Assembly: GCA_964390725.1 (NCBI GenBank)
Contig: CAYMIW010000008.1
Location: 19,515-83,514, forward strand
Reading direction: 5' to 3'
Source: JAABTH01 sp964390725
GTDB lineage: Bacteria; Bacillota; Dethiobacteria; DTU022
DNA length: 64,000 nt
The notes below the pieces were generated by a model. It saw only the letters and a list, made by a program, of their open reading frames with translations, was not told where the DNA came from and did not search any database. This document shows positions 1 to 8,033 of this stretch, piece after piece (position 1 is the stretch's first letter; every line of letters starts with the position of its first letter). Both the position numbers and the translations under genes were made by a program.

Positions 1-321
1 AGCGCTGCTCAGGGTGACTGCCACCAGGTCAATGCGTGAAGGTGCTTCACTGCAGTGGTTGGTTTGAAGGTAGTATTGGGCCAGGCGGTATAATCGACGG
101 GCCTTGTCGGGAGTAATCGATTCTTCAGGCCGACCATATTTTGAACTGGTTTTTGTTCGCACTTCGACAAATACAATGGTTTCTCCATCGAGAGCTATTA
201 TATCAACTTCACCAATTTTACAGCGGTAGTTTGTGGTTACAATTATATAATCCAGCTTTTTGAGATATTCGCGGGCAATTATTTCACCGCTATGCCCAAC
301 TTTAAGTCGTCTTTCAGTTAT
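1..321 (-). CDS. yraN: YraN/UPF0102 family nuclease-like protein (partial, runs off left edge)
   Basis: The complementary strand encodes a GHSGEIIAREYLKK segment, then NYRCKIGEVDIIALDG and VFVEVRTKTS. This is the signature of the UPF0102/YraN family, a restriction-endonuclease-like fold of uncertain function often found next to rnhB. Only about 107 N-terminal residues are inside the window. There is no ATG, GTG or TTG in frame between the upstream stop (349-351) and the conserved core. The best candidate is ATA at 319-321, six bases after a GGGGGA ribosome-binding site; ATT at 325-327 is the alternative. It lies 16 bp downstream of the rnhB stop and is probably the next gene of the ylxM-to-rnhB operon. 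The family call is firm; the start is not. Confidence 0.85.
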   Translation of the reverse strand, partial: MTERRLKVGHSGEIIAREYLKKLDYIIVTTNYRCKIGEVDIIALDGETIVFVEVRTKTSSKYGRPEESITPDKARRLYRLAQYYLQTNHCSEAPSRIDLVAVTLSSA

Positions 322-337
322 TTCAATTCCCCCTGAA

Positions 338-1111
338 TCAATCGTATTTTAACCTGAAAGTTACCCTGTGTTCAGGGCAAGGCCCAAGCCGGTTTAACGC
401 ATTGCGGTGTTCTTCGGTTCCGTAACCCATATTACGGGAAAAACCATACCCGGGGTACTGTTCATCTAATTTTTGCATCATCATATCCCTCGCAACCTTG
501 GCCAGAACAGATGCAGCAGCTATAGATAAAGAAAGACCGTCTCCACCGACAAGCGCTTTCTGGGCGCAAGGTGACTCCGGCATGGTAAAACCATCGACTA
601 AAATATACTCTGGTTTGCAGGATAACCTTTCCAGGGCACGTTTCATCGCCAAAAAAGATGCTTTATGTATATTTAAGCTGTCTATTTCAGACTTTGTAGC
701 ACTTCCCAGACCATAAGACAAAGCATTAACTATTATCTCTTCGTAGAGCATTCTGCGTTTTTCCGCCGTTAGTTTTTTTGAATCATTCAAACCTGTAATT
801 CCAGCGCCGGGTCGTAATATAACAGCTGCTGCTACTACCGGGCCAGCCAGAGGCCCGCGTCCTGCCTCATCAATCCCCGCAATGTATCTGAAGCCGTTTT
901 CCCAGAGTAATTTTTCTTCAACTAGCATTTTTTCCAGGCGATTATGTTCCACCTGTTTGCGTTTTTCCATTCTGCGACGTTTCGAAATCAGTTTCTGTGC
1001 ACCTTTGCGACCATCTTGCTGCAGAGCCGCTTCAAGTTCAGGGGTAACTTTCTCCAAATTCATGATGTAAGATGAAAGTTGTTCCATGGTTAAATCTTTA
1101 AACGACGACAT
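338..1111 (-). CDS. rnhB: Ribonuclease HII
   Basis: This enzyme cleaves the RNA strand of RNA-DNA hybrids and starts removal of single misincorporated ribonucleotides. The 257-residue protein carries the catalytic YIAGIDEAGRGPLAGP block (acidic residues about D81 and E82), then DSKKL, ILVDG and SVLAKVARD. The roughly 70-residue lysine- and arginine-rich N-terminal extension is like that of Bacillus RnhB, so the full length is normal. The ATG at 1111 follows an AGAGG site. It lies between rbgA (12 bp upstream) and yraN in the long minus-strand operon, which is a classical Firmicute neighbourhood. Confidence 0.97.
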   Translation of the reverse strand: MSSFKDLTMEQLSSYIMNLEKVTPELEAALQQDGRKGAQKLISKRRRMEKRKQVEHNRLEKMLVEEKLLWENGFRYIAGIDEAGRGPLAGPVVAAAVILRPGAGITGLNDSKKLTAEKRRMLYEEIIVNALSYGLGSATKSEIDSLNIHKASFLAMKRALERLSCKPEYILVDGFTMPESPCAQKALVGGDGLSLSIAAASVLAKVARDMMMQKLDEQYPGYGFSRNMGYGTEEHRNALNRLGPCPEHRVTFRLKYD

Positions 1112-1123
1112 TTAAATACCTCT

Positions 1124-1957
1124 TTAAATGGAAGGATGCTCAAGAGTTGCCCTGCCCAAACCGCCACTTTGAAAATCTCTTAATAGTACTGCTGCTGACC
1201 GGTCATAGTCAATTTTACCACCGGGCAGAATGCAGCCATTTATACTGCCTATTCCGGCAAGCATGGTATCTGTATCTCCTATTTCCAATCCCTGGTAACG
1301 TTTTAATAAAAAACTTTCTTTACCATGTTCGACATAATATGACAACAACCGCCTGGCTGTCTGCTGAATGTCTACCCTGCTGTGGGGAATAGCTCCAACC
1401 ATTGCCAGGGGCCAGACACTGTCCCGATCAATCCTGGGCCAGAGTATCCCCGGGGTATCAAGCAGTTCTAAACGGGGATTAATGCGTATCCACTGCCTCC
1501 CCCTTGTCACACCCGGTTGATTTCCGGTGCGGGTGACAGATTTTTTTACAAAGTAGTTAATCATGGTCGATTTGCCAACGTTTGGTATTCCGGCTATGAT
1601 CATTCTTAAAGGGCGGTTAAGCCGCCCTTTTTTAATATTATTTTCTTCCTTACCTAAGTAATTCAATAGATTGTTTAAGTATACCTTGTTATAAACACTG
1701 AATGCCATAGCCGGCTTGCCGCTATTCTTAAAATATTTCAACCACAGCTTGGTTACATCTTCTTCGGCCCGGTCAGCTTTGTGGAGAAGAATAAGATGTT
1801 TTTTACTGCCGATCAATTTTGGAAAGGAGGGATTACTGCTACTGGAAGGGATACGGGCATCGAGCAACTCTACAACCAGATCAACAATTTTTATATCCTG
1901 ACGAAGGCATATTTCAGCCCTGGCCATGTTTCCCGGATACCACTGTCCTTCTTTCAT
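1124..1957 (-). CDS. rbgA: Ribosome biogenesis GTPase RbgA (YlqF)
   Basis: This is a circularly permuted GTPase needed for late assembly of the 50S subunit. The order of GTPase motifs is permuted as expected: G4-like HKAD at about residues 58-61, then G1 GIPNVGKST and G3 DTPGILWP. The N-terminal WYPGNMARA matches the family's QWFPGHMAKA. The C-terminal ANTAR-like region is present, and 277 residues is near the usual 280. Oddity: the guanine-specificity motif NKxD reads HKAD (codon CAC), so the Asn normally contacting the base is replaced by His. The gene is four bases from the lepB stop and is surely co-transcribed. Confidence 0.93.
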   Translation of the reverse strand: MKEGQWYPGNMARAEICLRQDIKIVDLVVELLDARIPSSSSNPSFPKLIGSKKHLILLHKADRAEEDVTKLWLKYFKNSGKPAMAFSVYNKVYLNNLLNYLGKEENNIKKGRLNRPLRMIIAGIPNVGKSTMINYFVKKSVTRTGNQPGVTRGRQWIRINPRLELLDTPGILWPRIDRDSVWPLAMVGAIPHSRVDIQQTARRLLSYYVEHGKESFLLKRYQGLEIGDTDTMLAGIGSINGCILPGGKIDYDRSAAVLLRDFQSGGLGRATLEHPSI

Positions 1958-1960
1958 ATC

Positions 1961-2497
1961 TCATTCCGCCTTACTGTCAATTGTCCTCGCATCCCAGGGC
2001 GGCCAGAAAATAAAAAAGGCTTTGCCCTTGAGCCTGTCAAGAGAAACAAAGCCAACCCTCGGATCCCGGCTATCCATGCTGTTAATGCGGTAATCACCCA
2101 TGGTGAACATAAATCCGGGCGGCACTTCCACCGGGCCAAAGTCTGCCATATCCATATCATCCAGCAGATAAGGCTCATCCAGTAGGTTGCCATTCAGGTA
2201 AACCCGACCGTTGTTGATTTCCACAATATCTCCAGCCAAGCCGATAACGCGCTTTATAAAATCACGGCCGGGTTCATACTCAAAAACGATTATATCGCCA
2301 ATCTGGGGCTGACCAAAACGGTAGATAATTTTATTCACCATGAGACGTTCGGTCTCATGAAGGGTAGGATACATTGATCTTCCCTCCACGACAAAAACCT
2401 CAAACAGGAACAAACGAATAATAAGAGCCAAAACTATTGCAATTAGGATTGATTTAACCCAATCCCAGAGCTCTTTCCACTTGTCCAAGTTAATCAT
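1961..2497 (-). CDS. lepB: Signal peptidase I
   Basis: This membrane serine protease removes signal peptides from exported proteins. A single N-terminal membrane helix spans about residues 16-36. The catalytic serine is S41 in GRSMYPTL, and the general-base lysine is K82 in DFIKRVIGLAGD. The C-terminal boxes DNSxDSR-like (NSMDSRDPRVG) are also present. At 178 residues it is the short Gram-positive type with one membrane segment. It lies between rplS and rbgA, as in many Clostridia. Confidence 0.96.
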   Translation of the reverse strand: MINLDKWKELWDWVKSILIAIVLALIIRLFLFEVFVVEGRSMYPTLHETERLMVNKIIYRFGQPQIGDIIVFEYEPGRDFIKRVIGLAGDIVEINNGRVYLNGNLLDEPYLLDDMDMADFGPVEVPPGFMFTMGDYRINSMDSRDPRVGFVSLDRLKGKAFFIFWPPWDARTIDSKAE

Positions 2498-2503
2498 CCC
2501 CGC

Positions 2504-2845
2504 TTAGCGTCGCTCTTTAATCCTTGCTGCTTTTCCAGTTCTTTCTCTCAGGTAATAAAGTTTAGCCCTGCGGACGCGTCCCTTCTTGACTACATCAATT
2601 TTATTAATTGATGGTGAGTGAACGGGAAAAATTCTTTCCACACCTATACCGAATGTAACCCGGCGAACCGTAAAAGTTTCCCGCGCGCCGCTACCCTGAC
2701 GTCTGATTACAACACCTTCGAAGACCTGGCTCCGTTCACGCCCGCCTTCAACAACTTTAACGTGAACCTTAACTGTATCACCCGGGTTAAAATGCGGCAA
2801 TCCCTCTTTGAGATTACGCTTTTCAACTTCTTTAATCAAGTCCAT
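2504..2845 (-). CDS. rplS: 50S ribosomal protein L19
   Basis: L19 sits at the 30S-50S interface. The protein contains PGDTVKVHVKVVEG, VFEGVVIRRQG and the C-terminal RRAKLYYLRER typical of the family. I chose the ATG at 2845, giving MDLIKEVEKRN, because it lies ten bases after AGGAGG (2856-2861). An in-frame TTG at 2854 is only one base from that site. The resulting 113 residues match the usual length. The gene follows trmD, the conserved order. Confidence 0.96.
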   Translation of the reverse strand: MDLIKEVEKRNLKEGLPHFNPGDTVKVHVKVVEGGRERSQVFEGVVIRRQGSGARETFTVRRVTFGIGVERIFPVHSPSINKIDVVKKGRVRRAKLYYLRERTGKAARIKERR

Positions 2846-2889
2846 ATTTCTCAAGCCTCCTTAGAATACTGGATTATTATATCATACAC

Positions 2890-3636
2890 TTATTGATCAA
2901 AATCACGCTTTTTTAGTTCTTCCAGGTAATTACTATCCTCTGTTGTGAGGGGTGCCTTTTTTAAAAGATCAGGCCGGCTAAGATAAGTCCGCTTTAAAGA
3001 TTGCTGCCTGCGCCAGCGGGAAATCTCCTGGTGGTTGCCGGAAAGCAAAATTCCCGGAACTTCCATATTCCTGAAAACAGCTGGCCTGGTATAATGCGGA
3101 TATTCAAGCAACGATTCCGTAAATGATTCTTCTTTTAACGAGTCATTTGTCAGCAGGCCGGGAAGAAGGCGAACAACAGAATCGGCTATAACTGCAGCGG
3201 CAAGCTCCCCGCCTGTAAGGACATAATCGCCGATCGAAATTTCATCATCAACAAGGCTCGCTCTTACCCTTTCATCTACTCCCTCATAACGGCCGCAGAT
3301 CATTATTAAGTGCTCTTCGGCAGATAATTCAACAGCTGTATCCTGATTGTAACGTCGACCCCGGGGAGTCAGTAAAATAACCCTCGGAGATTGAATTTGA
3401 CTTTTTGAAGATAAATCTTCAACGGCCTTGAAAAGCGGTTCCGGTTTCAGGACCATCCCACAACCACCACCATAAGGTGTATCATCAACCTGACGATGAC
3501 GGTCTTCGGTGTAATTGCGTAGATCAACCAGGTTAATCAGAACCAGTTTCTTTTCAATAGCTCTTTTAATCATGCTTTCACTAAAGGGCCCTTCAAAAAT
3601 AGCCGGAAATATACTAAGTATATCGATAATCATCAC
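2890..3636 (-). CDS. trmD: tRNA (guanine-N1-)-methyltransferase TrmD
   Basis: TrmD makes m1G37 in tRNAs, preventing +1 frameshifting, with S-adenosylmethionine as donor. Diagnostic blocks are the N-terminal IDILSIFPAIFEG, GGCGMVLKPEP, the trefoil-knot cofactor site ICGRYEGVDERV, and ISIGDYVLTGGELAA. Length is 248 residues, which is normal. The start is GTG at 3636 (AAGGGTG seven bases upstream) or the adjacent ATG at 3633. It lies between rimM and rplS, as in most Firmicutes. Confidence 0.96.
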   Translation of the reverse strand: MMIIDILSIFPAIFEGPFSESMIKRAIEKKLVLINLVDLRNYTEDRHRQVDDTPYGGGCGMVLKPEPLFKAVEDLSSKSQIQSPRVILLTPRGRRYNQDTAVELSAEEHLIMICGRYEGVDERVRASLVDDEISIGDYVLTGGELAAAVIADSVVRLLPGLLTNDSLKEESFTESLLEYPHYTRPAVFRNMEVPGILLSGNHQEISRWRRQQSLKRTYLSRPDLLKKAPLTTEDSNYLEELKKRDFDQ

Positions 3637-3648
3637 ATTGAATCACCC

Positions 3649-4188
3649 TTATAGATCCTGCAATCCTTCCGGGAGTTCGACCAGGACAAGATTTTTTTCC
3701 AGATTAACTTCTTTGATAATCTTTTTCACTGCCGGAACCAGGATATTCTTTTTCTGCTTTTGATCCGGTCTGACCTGCAGAAGATCATGCCCACCGGTTG
3801 TTATAACGTCTGATACAACACCAATGAATCGATTATCAACACTGTAAACATTTAAACCGACAAGCTGATCGTGATAAAAACTGCCTTCGGGCAACGGCAG
3901 CCGCTTTTCTTTGGGGATAATAAGCAATCTGCCCCCTATTGATGCCGCAGCTTCGCGGGTGTCGATCCCCTGGAACTTTATCAACCAGAAGCGCCCGTAC
4001 TGTGCGCTTTGCTCGACTGAATAAGTTACTCTTCCTGCTTCATTGACCAAAGCTACCAAATCAAGAAGAGAAACCCTCTCCGGGTGATCCGAATACGGAT
4101 ATACTTTAACCATACCGGTAACACCATGAGGCGATAAAACTCTGCCAACTGCTACCTCATCCTCTTCATTGAACAATTTCAACAACAA
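3649..4188 (-). CDS. rimM: 16S rRNA processing/30S maturation factor RimM
   Basis: RimM binds S19 and helps mature the 30S head. The N-terminal half has VGRVLSPHGVTGMVKVYP, and the C-terminal PRC-barrel half has LPEGSFYHDQLVGLNV and ITTGGHDLLQV. The length of about 179 residues is normal. The frame opens with several TTG codons (4188, 4185, 4182, 4176) and has no ATG before the conserved core. The start therefore overlaps the khpA 3' end by up to 23 bases, suggesting translational coupling. Which TTG is used cannot be settled from sequence. Confidence 0.92.
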   Translation of the reverse strand: MLLKLFNEEDEVAVGRVLSPHGVTGMVKVYPYSDHPERVSLLDLVALVNEAGRVTYSVEQSAQYGRFWLIKFQGIDTREAAASIGGRLLIIPKEKRLPLPEGSFYHDQLVGLNVYSVDNRFIGVVSDVITTGGHDLLQVRPDQKQKKNILVPAVKKIIKEVNLEKNLVLVELPEGLQDL

Positions 4189-4396
4189 CCCGCTTGTTCT
4201 CTTTTACAGCAGCAGCATTGACAACAGTCCTGATTGCCTTGGCAATCCGTCCCTGTTTACCAATTACTTTCCCCATATCGTCCGGTGCCACTCTCAGCTC
4301 GAGAACAATTAATCTTTCGCTTTCAACCAGCTGTACGTCAACCTGATCGGGCTGATCAACCAGGGCTCTGGCAATTTGCTCTAAAAGTGTCTTCAT
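4166..4396 (-). CDS. khpA: KH-domain RNA-binding protein KhpA (YlqC)
   Basis: This is a small KH-domain protein that binds RNA. In other Firmicutes it pairs with KhpB/Jag and affects cell envelope and division genes. The GxxG loop reads VIGKQGRIAKAIR. The ATG at 4396 is preferred over the upstream TTG at 4405 because it lies nine bases after GGGAGG. This gives 76 residues beginning MKTLLEQIARALVDQP, the usual family length. It is flanked by rpsP and rimM, the standard location. Confidence 0.93.
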   Translation of the reverse strand: MKTLLEQIARALVDQPDQVDVQLVESERLIVLELRVAPDDMGKVIGKQGRIAKAIRTVVNAAAVKENKRVVVEIVQ

Positions 4397-4418
4397 TTTG
4401 ACCAACCTCCCTGAAGAA

Positions 4419-4664
4419 CTACTTACTCAGACCGGCTCTTTCAAAAAGCGCCTTAACGGTATCAGATGGTTTTGCTCCTTTGGCAAGCCACTGCTGAACT
4501 TTTTCGGCATTGACTTCAAAAGTAGTCGGTTTGGTAGTAGGGTTATAATAACCAATTTCTTCGATGAAACGCCCATCACGCGGATAACGTGAATCAGCCA
4601 CAACTACACGATAAAATGGCTTCTTTTTAGCTCCTACACGCTTTAATCTTATTCTAACTGCCAA
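4419..4664 (-). CDS. rpsP: 30S ribosomal protein S16
   Basis: An early 30S assembly protein of 81 residues. It begins AVRIRLKRVGAKKKPFYR, followed by VADSRYPRDGRFIEEIGYYNP, the S16 signature. The start is TTG at 4664, six bases after GGAGGTG. The gene sits between ffh and khpA. The C-terminus WLAKGAKPSDTVKALFERAG is also typical. Confidence 0.97.
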   Translation of the reverse strand: MAVRIRLKRVGAKKKPFYRVVVADSRYPRDGRFIEEIGYYNPTTKPTTFEVNAEKVQQWLAKGAKPSDTVKALFERAGLSK

Positions 4665-4704
4665 TTAAATCACCTCCGTTTTTGTAATTTTATCTATGTT
4701 GTTC

Positions 4705-6054
4705 TTAAAAAGGAAAACCTTTCTTCCCCTTTTTAAGCTTTTTAAGAGCTCCTTTTTTCTCCAACGAACCCATTTGTTTAAACATTTTTTGCATTTGGCT
4801 GAATTGATTAAGAAGGCGATTTACATCCTGGACACTGGTACCGCTACCCCTGGCAATCCTGCGGCGGCGGCTGCTATTAATAATTGATGGTTCGACCCGT
4901 TCCACCGGGGTCATCGATCCGATGATAGCCTCCACCCGCTTGAAATTATCTTCATTAAGTGACATCTGACGTACTTCCTTGGGTATTCCTCCACCACCCG
5001 GAAGCATATTAAAAATATCCTCCAGGGAACCCATGTTCCGCAGTTGACCGAGTTGATCACGAAAATCATCAAGAGTAAATTGCTGCTTGCGCAGTTTTTG
5101 TTCCATTTCTTTTGCTTTTTCCTGATCAAATGATGCTTCTGCCTTTTCAATCAGTGATAGAACATCGCCCATACCTAAAATTCGCGAAGCCATCCTGTCA
5201 GGATGAAACAGCTCCAGGTTTTCAGTTTTTTCGCCTACACCGGCAAATTTAATTGGGCATCCCGTAACAGCACGAACTGATAAAGCCGCACCGCCTCTTG
5301 TGTCCCCGTCTAGTTTCGTCAGAATAACCCCACTTAATATAACAGCTTCATTAAACTCCTTAGCGGCGTTAACTGCATCCTGGCCAGTCATTGCATCGAC
5401 AACCAGAAGAGTCTCGTTGGGTTCAACAACGCTTTTAATTTCTTTAATTTCTTCCATCATTTCGTCATCTATATGTAACCTGCCCGCAGTATCAAATATT
5501 ACAGTATCGAAGCTTTCATTTTCTGCATGTTTTAAACCTAACCGGCATATTTCAACCGGATTCATTTCCTCACGGCTGAAAACCTCTTCTCCCACTGACT
5601 TACTTAACAGTTCCAACTGCTTTACTGCGCCCGGACGGTAGATATCAGCAGCAACCAGTAATGGTGTACGACCGTTGCGCCGTAAATAAGCGGCCAGTTT
5701 AACCGCGGTTGTAGTTTTGCCGGATCCCTGAAGACCAACCACCATGATCCTTGCCGGACTTTTTCCAGACAGGTTTAAGCCACTCTGCTTTTCTCCCATC
5801 AACCTGGCCATCTCTTCGTTGACTATTTTGACAACCTGCTGACCGGGAGTTAAACTGTTCATCACTTCGCTACCTATAGCCCTGCTGCGTACTGATGCTA
5901 TAAAATCTTTTACCACTTTAAAGTTTACATCGGCTTCGAGTAGAGCCAGGCGTATTTCGCGCATAGCTGTATCAACATCTTTTTCACCCAGCTTGCCCTT
6001 GCCTCTCAACTGCCGAAGTGTATTCTGTAATTTTTCAGCAAGATTATTAAACAT
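4705..6054 (-). CDS. ffh: Signal recognition particle protein Ffh
   Basis: This is the GTPase subunit of SRP, which targets nascent membrane and secreted proteins to FtsY at the membrane. The N domain is followed by the G domain: GLQGSGKTTTAVKLA (G1), DTAGRLHIDDEMM (G3) and TKLDGDTRGGAA (G4). The methionine-rich M domain ends with QMQKMFKQMGSL and a lysine-rich tail. The RNA-binding stretch INSSRRRRIARGSGTS is intact. At 449 residues it is full length. The ylxM gene 13 bp upstream is its usual partner. Confidence 0.98.
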   Translation of the reverse strand: MFNNLAEKLQNTLRQLRGKGKLGEKDVDTAMREIRLALLEADVNFKVVKDFIASVRSRAIGSEVMNSLTPGQQVVKIVNEEMARLMGEKQSGLNLSGKSPARIMVVGLQGSGKTTTAVKLAAYLRRNGRTPLLVAADIYRPGAVKQLELLSKSVGEEVFSREEMNPVEICRLGLKHAENESFDTVIFDTAGRLHIDDEMMEEIKEIKSVVEPNETLLVVDAMTGQDAVNAAKEFNEAVILSGVILTKLDGDTRGGAALSVRAVTGCPIKFAGVGEKTENLELFHPDRMASRILGMGDVLSLIEKAEASFDQEKAKEMEQKLRKQQFTLDDFRDQLGQLRNMGSLEDIFNMLPGGGGIPKEVRQMSLNEDNFKRVEAIIGSMTPVERVEPSIINSSRRRRIARGSGTSVQDVNRLLNQFSQMQKMFKQMGSLEKKGALKKLKKGKKGFPF

Positions 6055-6067
6055 TTTCCAGTTGCCT

Positions 6068-6415
6068 CTATCTTTCAGTGGTTATTCTTATTTTTTCTAT
6101 TACATCTTTCAACCCGGCCAGATCAGCATGAGTAAGATGATCCTGTTGTAATATCTCTTCTGCTTGAGATAAAAGCTTTTGCTGCTCTACAAACAGTGCA
6201 CAGTATCCCAGTTTATTCTCAATATTTTCCAGAGATCGAACTGCACGCCGGATTAGATCATGAACTGCCTGTCTGCTGATCCGATAGTCTTCAGCTATTT
6301 CCCCGAGGGAATAGTTATCGCTGAAATAAAGACGCAACACTTCCCTCTGCCTTTCAGTCAATAGTGAAGCATAAAAATCATAGAGCAGGTTAACCCTGTT
6401 ATATTGATCCAGCAT
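6068..6415 (-). CDS. ylxM: YlxM/UPF0122 helix-turn-helix protein
   Basis: A small protein of 115 residues with a sigma-70 region 4-like helix-turn-helix: LTERQREVLRLYFSDNYSLG, then EIAEDYRISRQAVHDLIRRA. In streptococci YlxM stimulates the SRP pathway; here the role is inferred from linkage to ffh. The ATG at 6415 follows AGGAG. It is the first gene of the long minus-strand operon, directly after the promoter at 6452-6480. Confidence 0.92.
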   Translation of the reverse strand: MLDQYNRVNLLYDFYASLLTERQREVLRLYFSDNYSLGEIAEDYRISRQAVHDLIRRAVRSLENIENKLGYCALFVEQQKLLSQAEEILQQDHLTHADLAGLKDVIEKIRITTER

Positions 6416-6451
6416 AGCTTCTCCTGTAAAGTAATTATCCTTTACAGACGC

Positions 6452-6480
6452 ATTATACCAGACCCCAGTCGATTTAGCAA
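6452..6480 (-). promoter_or_regulatory. Sigma-A promoter of the ylxM-ffh operon
   Basis: On the minus strand TTGCTA (6475-6480) and a perfect TATAAT (6452-6457) are separated by 17 bp. The predicted RNA begins near 6445 with an 8-bp hairpin, CTGTAAAG pairing with CTTTACAG (6424-6431 with 6440-6447). That hairpin ends at the ylxM Shine-Dalgarno and could modulate its use. Confidence 0.75.
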
Positions 6481-6523
6481 CTCACAGAATGCTGTCCCTA
6501 TTGTATGAAATTTTAAGTACTTA

Positions 6524-6552
6524 TTGTATTTATTAACATATAGTAGTAATAT
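6524..6552 (+). promoter_or_regulatory. Probable sigma-A promoter of the RDD gene
   Basis: TTGTAT (6524-6529) and TAATAT (6547-6552) are spaced by 17 bp, about 58 bp before the RDD start codon. The -35 is weak and the -10 good. It is back-to-back with the ylxM promoter. Confidence 0.45.
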
Positions 6553-6609
6553 TAGGTAATTACTGTATTACTATTCTCTCAATACTTTATTATCAAAGGA
6601 GGTACTTAG

Positions 6610-7047
6610 ATGACTGAAAGCGAAGCTGCAGTAAGTAGCCAGGAAGTTGGTGTTGGATTGCGCCTGGTCGGAATTATCATTGATGGTATCGTTCTTGGAA
6701 TTATTGGCTATTTAATAGCTGCAGTAACAGGAAGTACAACAACCGGAGGCTTTGAGCTAACCGGTGGACCGGCATTTATCTTCTATTTGCTGGGTTTTAT
6801 TTATTATATTTTGATGGAGACATACGTAGGCGGTACTTTAGGTAAACTTGCCCTGGGAATGCGGGTTCGTATGGAAGATGGCAGCTCTTGTTCCTTGAGC
6901 GCATCCTTAATCCGCAACATCCTGCGCATTGTTGATGCACTGCCAGGGATCATTCCTTACCTGCTAGGAGCAATATTTATATGGACTTCTCCAAGGAAAC
7001 AGCGCCTTGGAGACAAGTTGGCAAAAACAGTTGTGGTCAAAAAATAA
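6610..7047 (+). CDS. RDD family membrane protein
   Basis: This is a 145-residue integral membrane protein with three predicted helices, about residues 17-40, 55-75 and 105-128. It has the RDD-family layout: VGLRLVGIIIDGIVLG at the N-terminus, GGTLGKLALGMRV, and SLIRNILRIVDALPG. The RDD family is linked in some bacteria to sodium/proton exchange or stress, but no substrate can be deduced here. It is a single-gene unit on the plus strand with its own AAAGGAGG site and a downstream terminator. It is embedded between two minus-strand housekeeping operons. Confidence 0.85.
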   Translation: MTESEAAVSSQEVGVGLRLVGIIIDGIVLGIIGYLIAAVTGSTTTGGFELTGGPAFIFYLLGFIYYILMETYVGGTLGKLALGMRVRMEDGSSCSLSASLIRNILRIVDALPGIIPYLLGAIFIWTSPRKQRLGDKLAKTVVVKK

Positions 7048-7092
7048 ATACTGCTATACGAATAAAACCATAAATTGTGTCTGATTGAAATT

Positions 7093-7117
7093 ACCCCCCC
7101 TTAACCAGGGGGGTTTT
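7093..7117 (+). terminator. Rho-independent terminator after the RDD gene
   Basis: ACCCCCC pairs with GGGGGGT around an 8-base loop, followed by TTTTATATCTTTT. The T-run overlaps the ftsY stop codon. The same hairpin lies just after ftsY on the other strand, so it may serve both convergent genes, though the minus-strand U-tract is poor. Confidence 0.85.
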
Positions 7118-8027
7118 ATATCTTTTCAAGAAGTGCTTCTGCAAACAGGGCTGGATCAAAAGGAGCGAGATCATCAATCTTTTCACCGGTGCCGATATAA
7201 CAAACCGGAATTCCAAGTTTATCCTGGATACCGATAATTATTCCACCACGAGCAGTACCATCCAGCTTTGTAAGGACAAGCCCATTCAAAGGAAGAGACT
7301 TGTTAAAATTTTCTGCCTGGGCCAGGGCGTTTTGGCCAGTTGTTGCATCAACTACCAGCATAACCTGATGTGGTGCACCGGGCATAGTCCGGTCTATAAC
7401 ACGGTAAATTTTATTTAATTCTTCCATCAGGTTATATTTATTGTGCAAGCGACCGGCAGTGTCACCGATAAGAACATCCACATTCCTCGCCCTGGCTGAA
7501 TTAACAGCATCAAAATAAAGGGCGGAAGGGTCGGTGCCACTTTGTTGCTTAATAATATCCGCCCCACTTCTTTCTGCCCAAACCTCTAGTTGTTCAACAG
7601 CTGCTGCCCTAAATGTATCACCGGCAACAAGCATTACTTTCTCACCCCTGGAACTGTAATGGTGAGCCAGTTTGCCGGCAGTTGTTGTTTTTCCGGATCC
7701 GTTTACCCCTACGAGAAGAATAACATAGGGTTTCTGGTTCAATCTGAGCGGAGGTTGAGTTTCTGAGAGCAATGCCTTGATATTATCTTTAAAGAGGGTT
7801 CCGAATTCATCCCTGTTTTTAATTTTACTGCAGGCAACCTTTTCTTTAAGCTGTTCAATAATTTTCATACTGGTTTCAATGCCCACATCGCCTGTTACCA
7901 AGATCTCCTCAAGCTCTTCATAAAATTTTTGATCGAGCTCACCATCTTTTAAAATAGCGTCCAGGCGGCTAATAAAACCATTTTTACTACGAGATAGACC
8001 GTTTTTAAATTTATCTATCAGGCTCAT
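7116..8027 (-). CDS. ftsY: Signal recognition particle receptor FtsY
   Basis: FtsY is the membrane-associated GTPase that docks SRP-ribosome complexes. It has an NG domain like Ffh: GVNGSGKTTTAGKLA (G1), DTAGRLHNKYNLMEEL and TKLDGTARGG. At 303 residues it is the short Gram-positive form without the large acidic A domain. It starts six bases after the smc stop, the usual smc-ftsY pairing, and is the last gene of the DUF177-to-ftsY operon. Confidence 0.97.
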   Translation of the reverse strand: MSLIDKFKNGLSRSKNGFISRLDAILKDGELDQKFYEELEEILVTGDVGIETSMKIIEQLKEKVACSKIKNRDEFGTLFKDNIKALLSETQPPLRLNQKPYVILLVGVNGSGKTTTAGKLAHHYSSRGEKVMLVAGDTFRAAAVEQLEVWAERSGADIIKQQSGTDPSALYFDAVNSARARNVDVLIGDTAGRLHNKYNLMEELNKIYRVIDRTMPGAPHQVMLVVDATTGQNALAQAENFNKSLPLNGLVLTKLDGTARGGIIIGIQDKLGIPVCYIGTGEKIDDLAPFDPALFAEALLEKI

Positions 8028-8033
8028 CTTTGT

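Noticed and set aside
1781..2185. 134-codon plus-strand ORF over rbgA and lepB
   Set aside because: Both minus-strand genes are certain; this is an antisense shadow.
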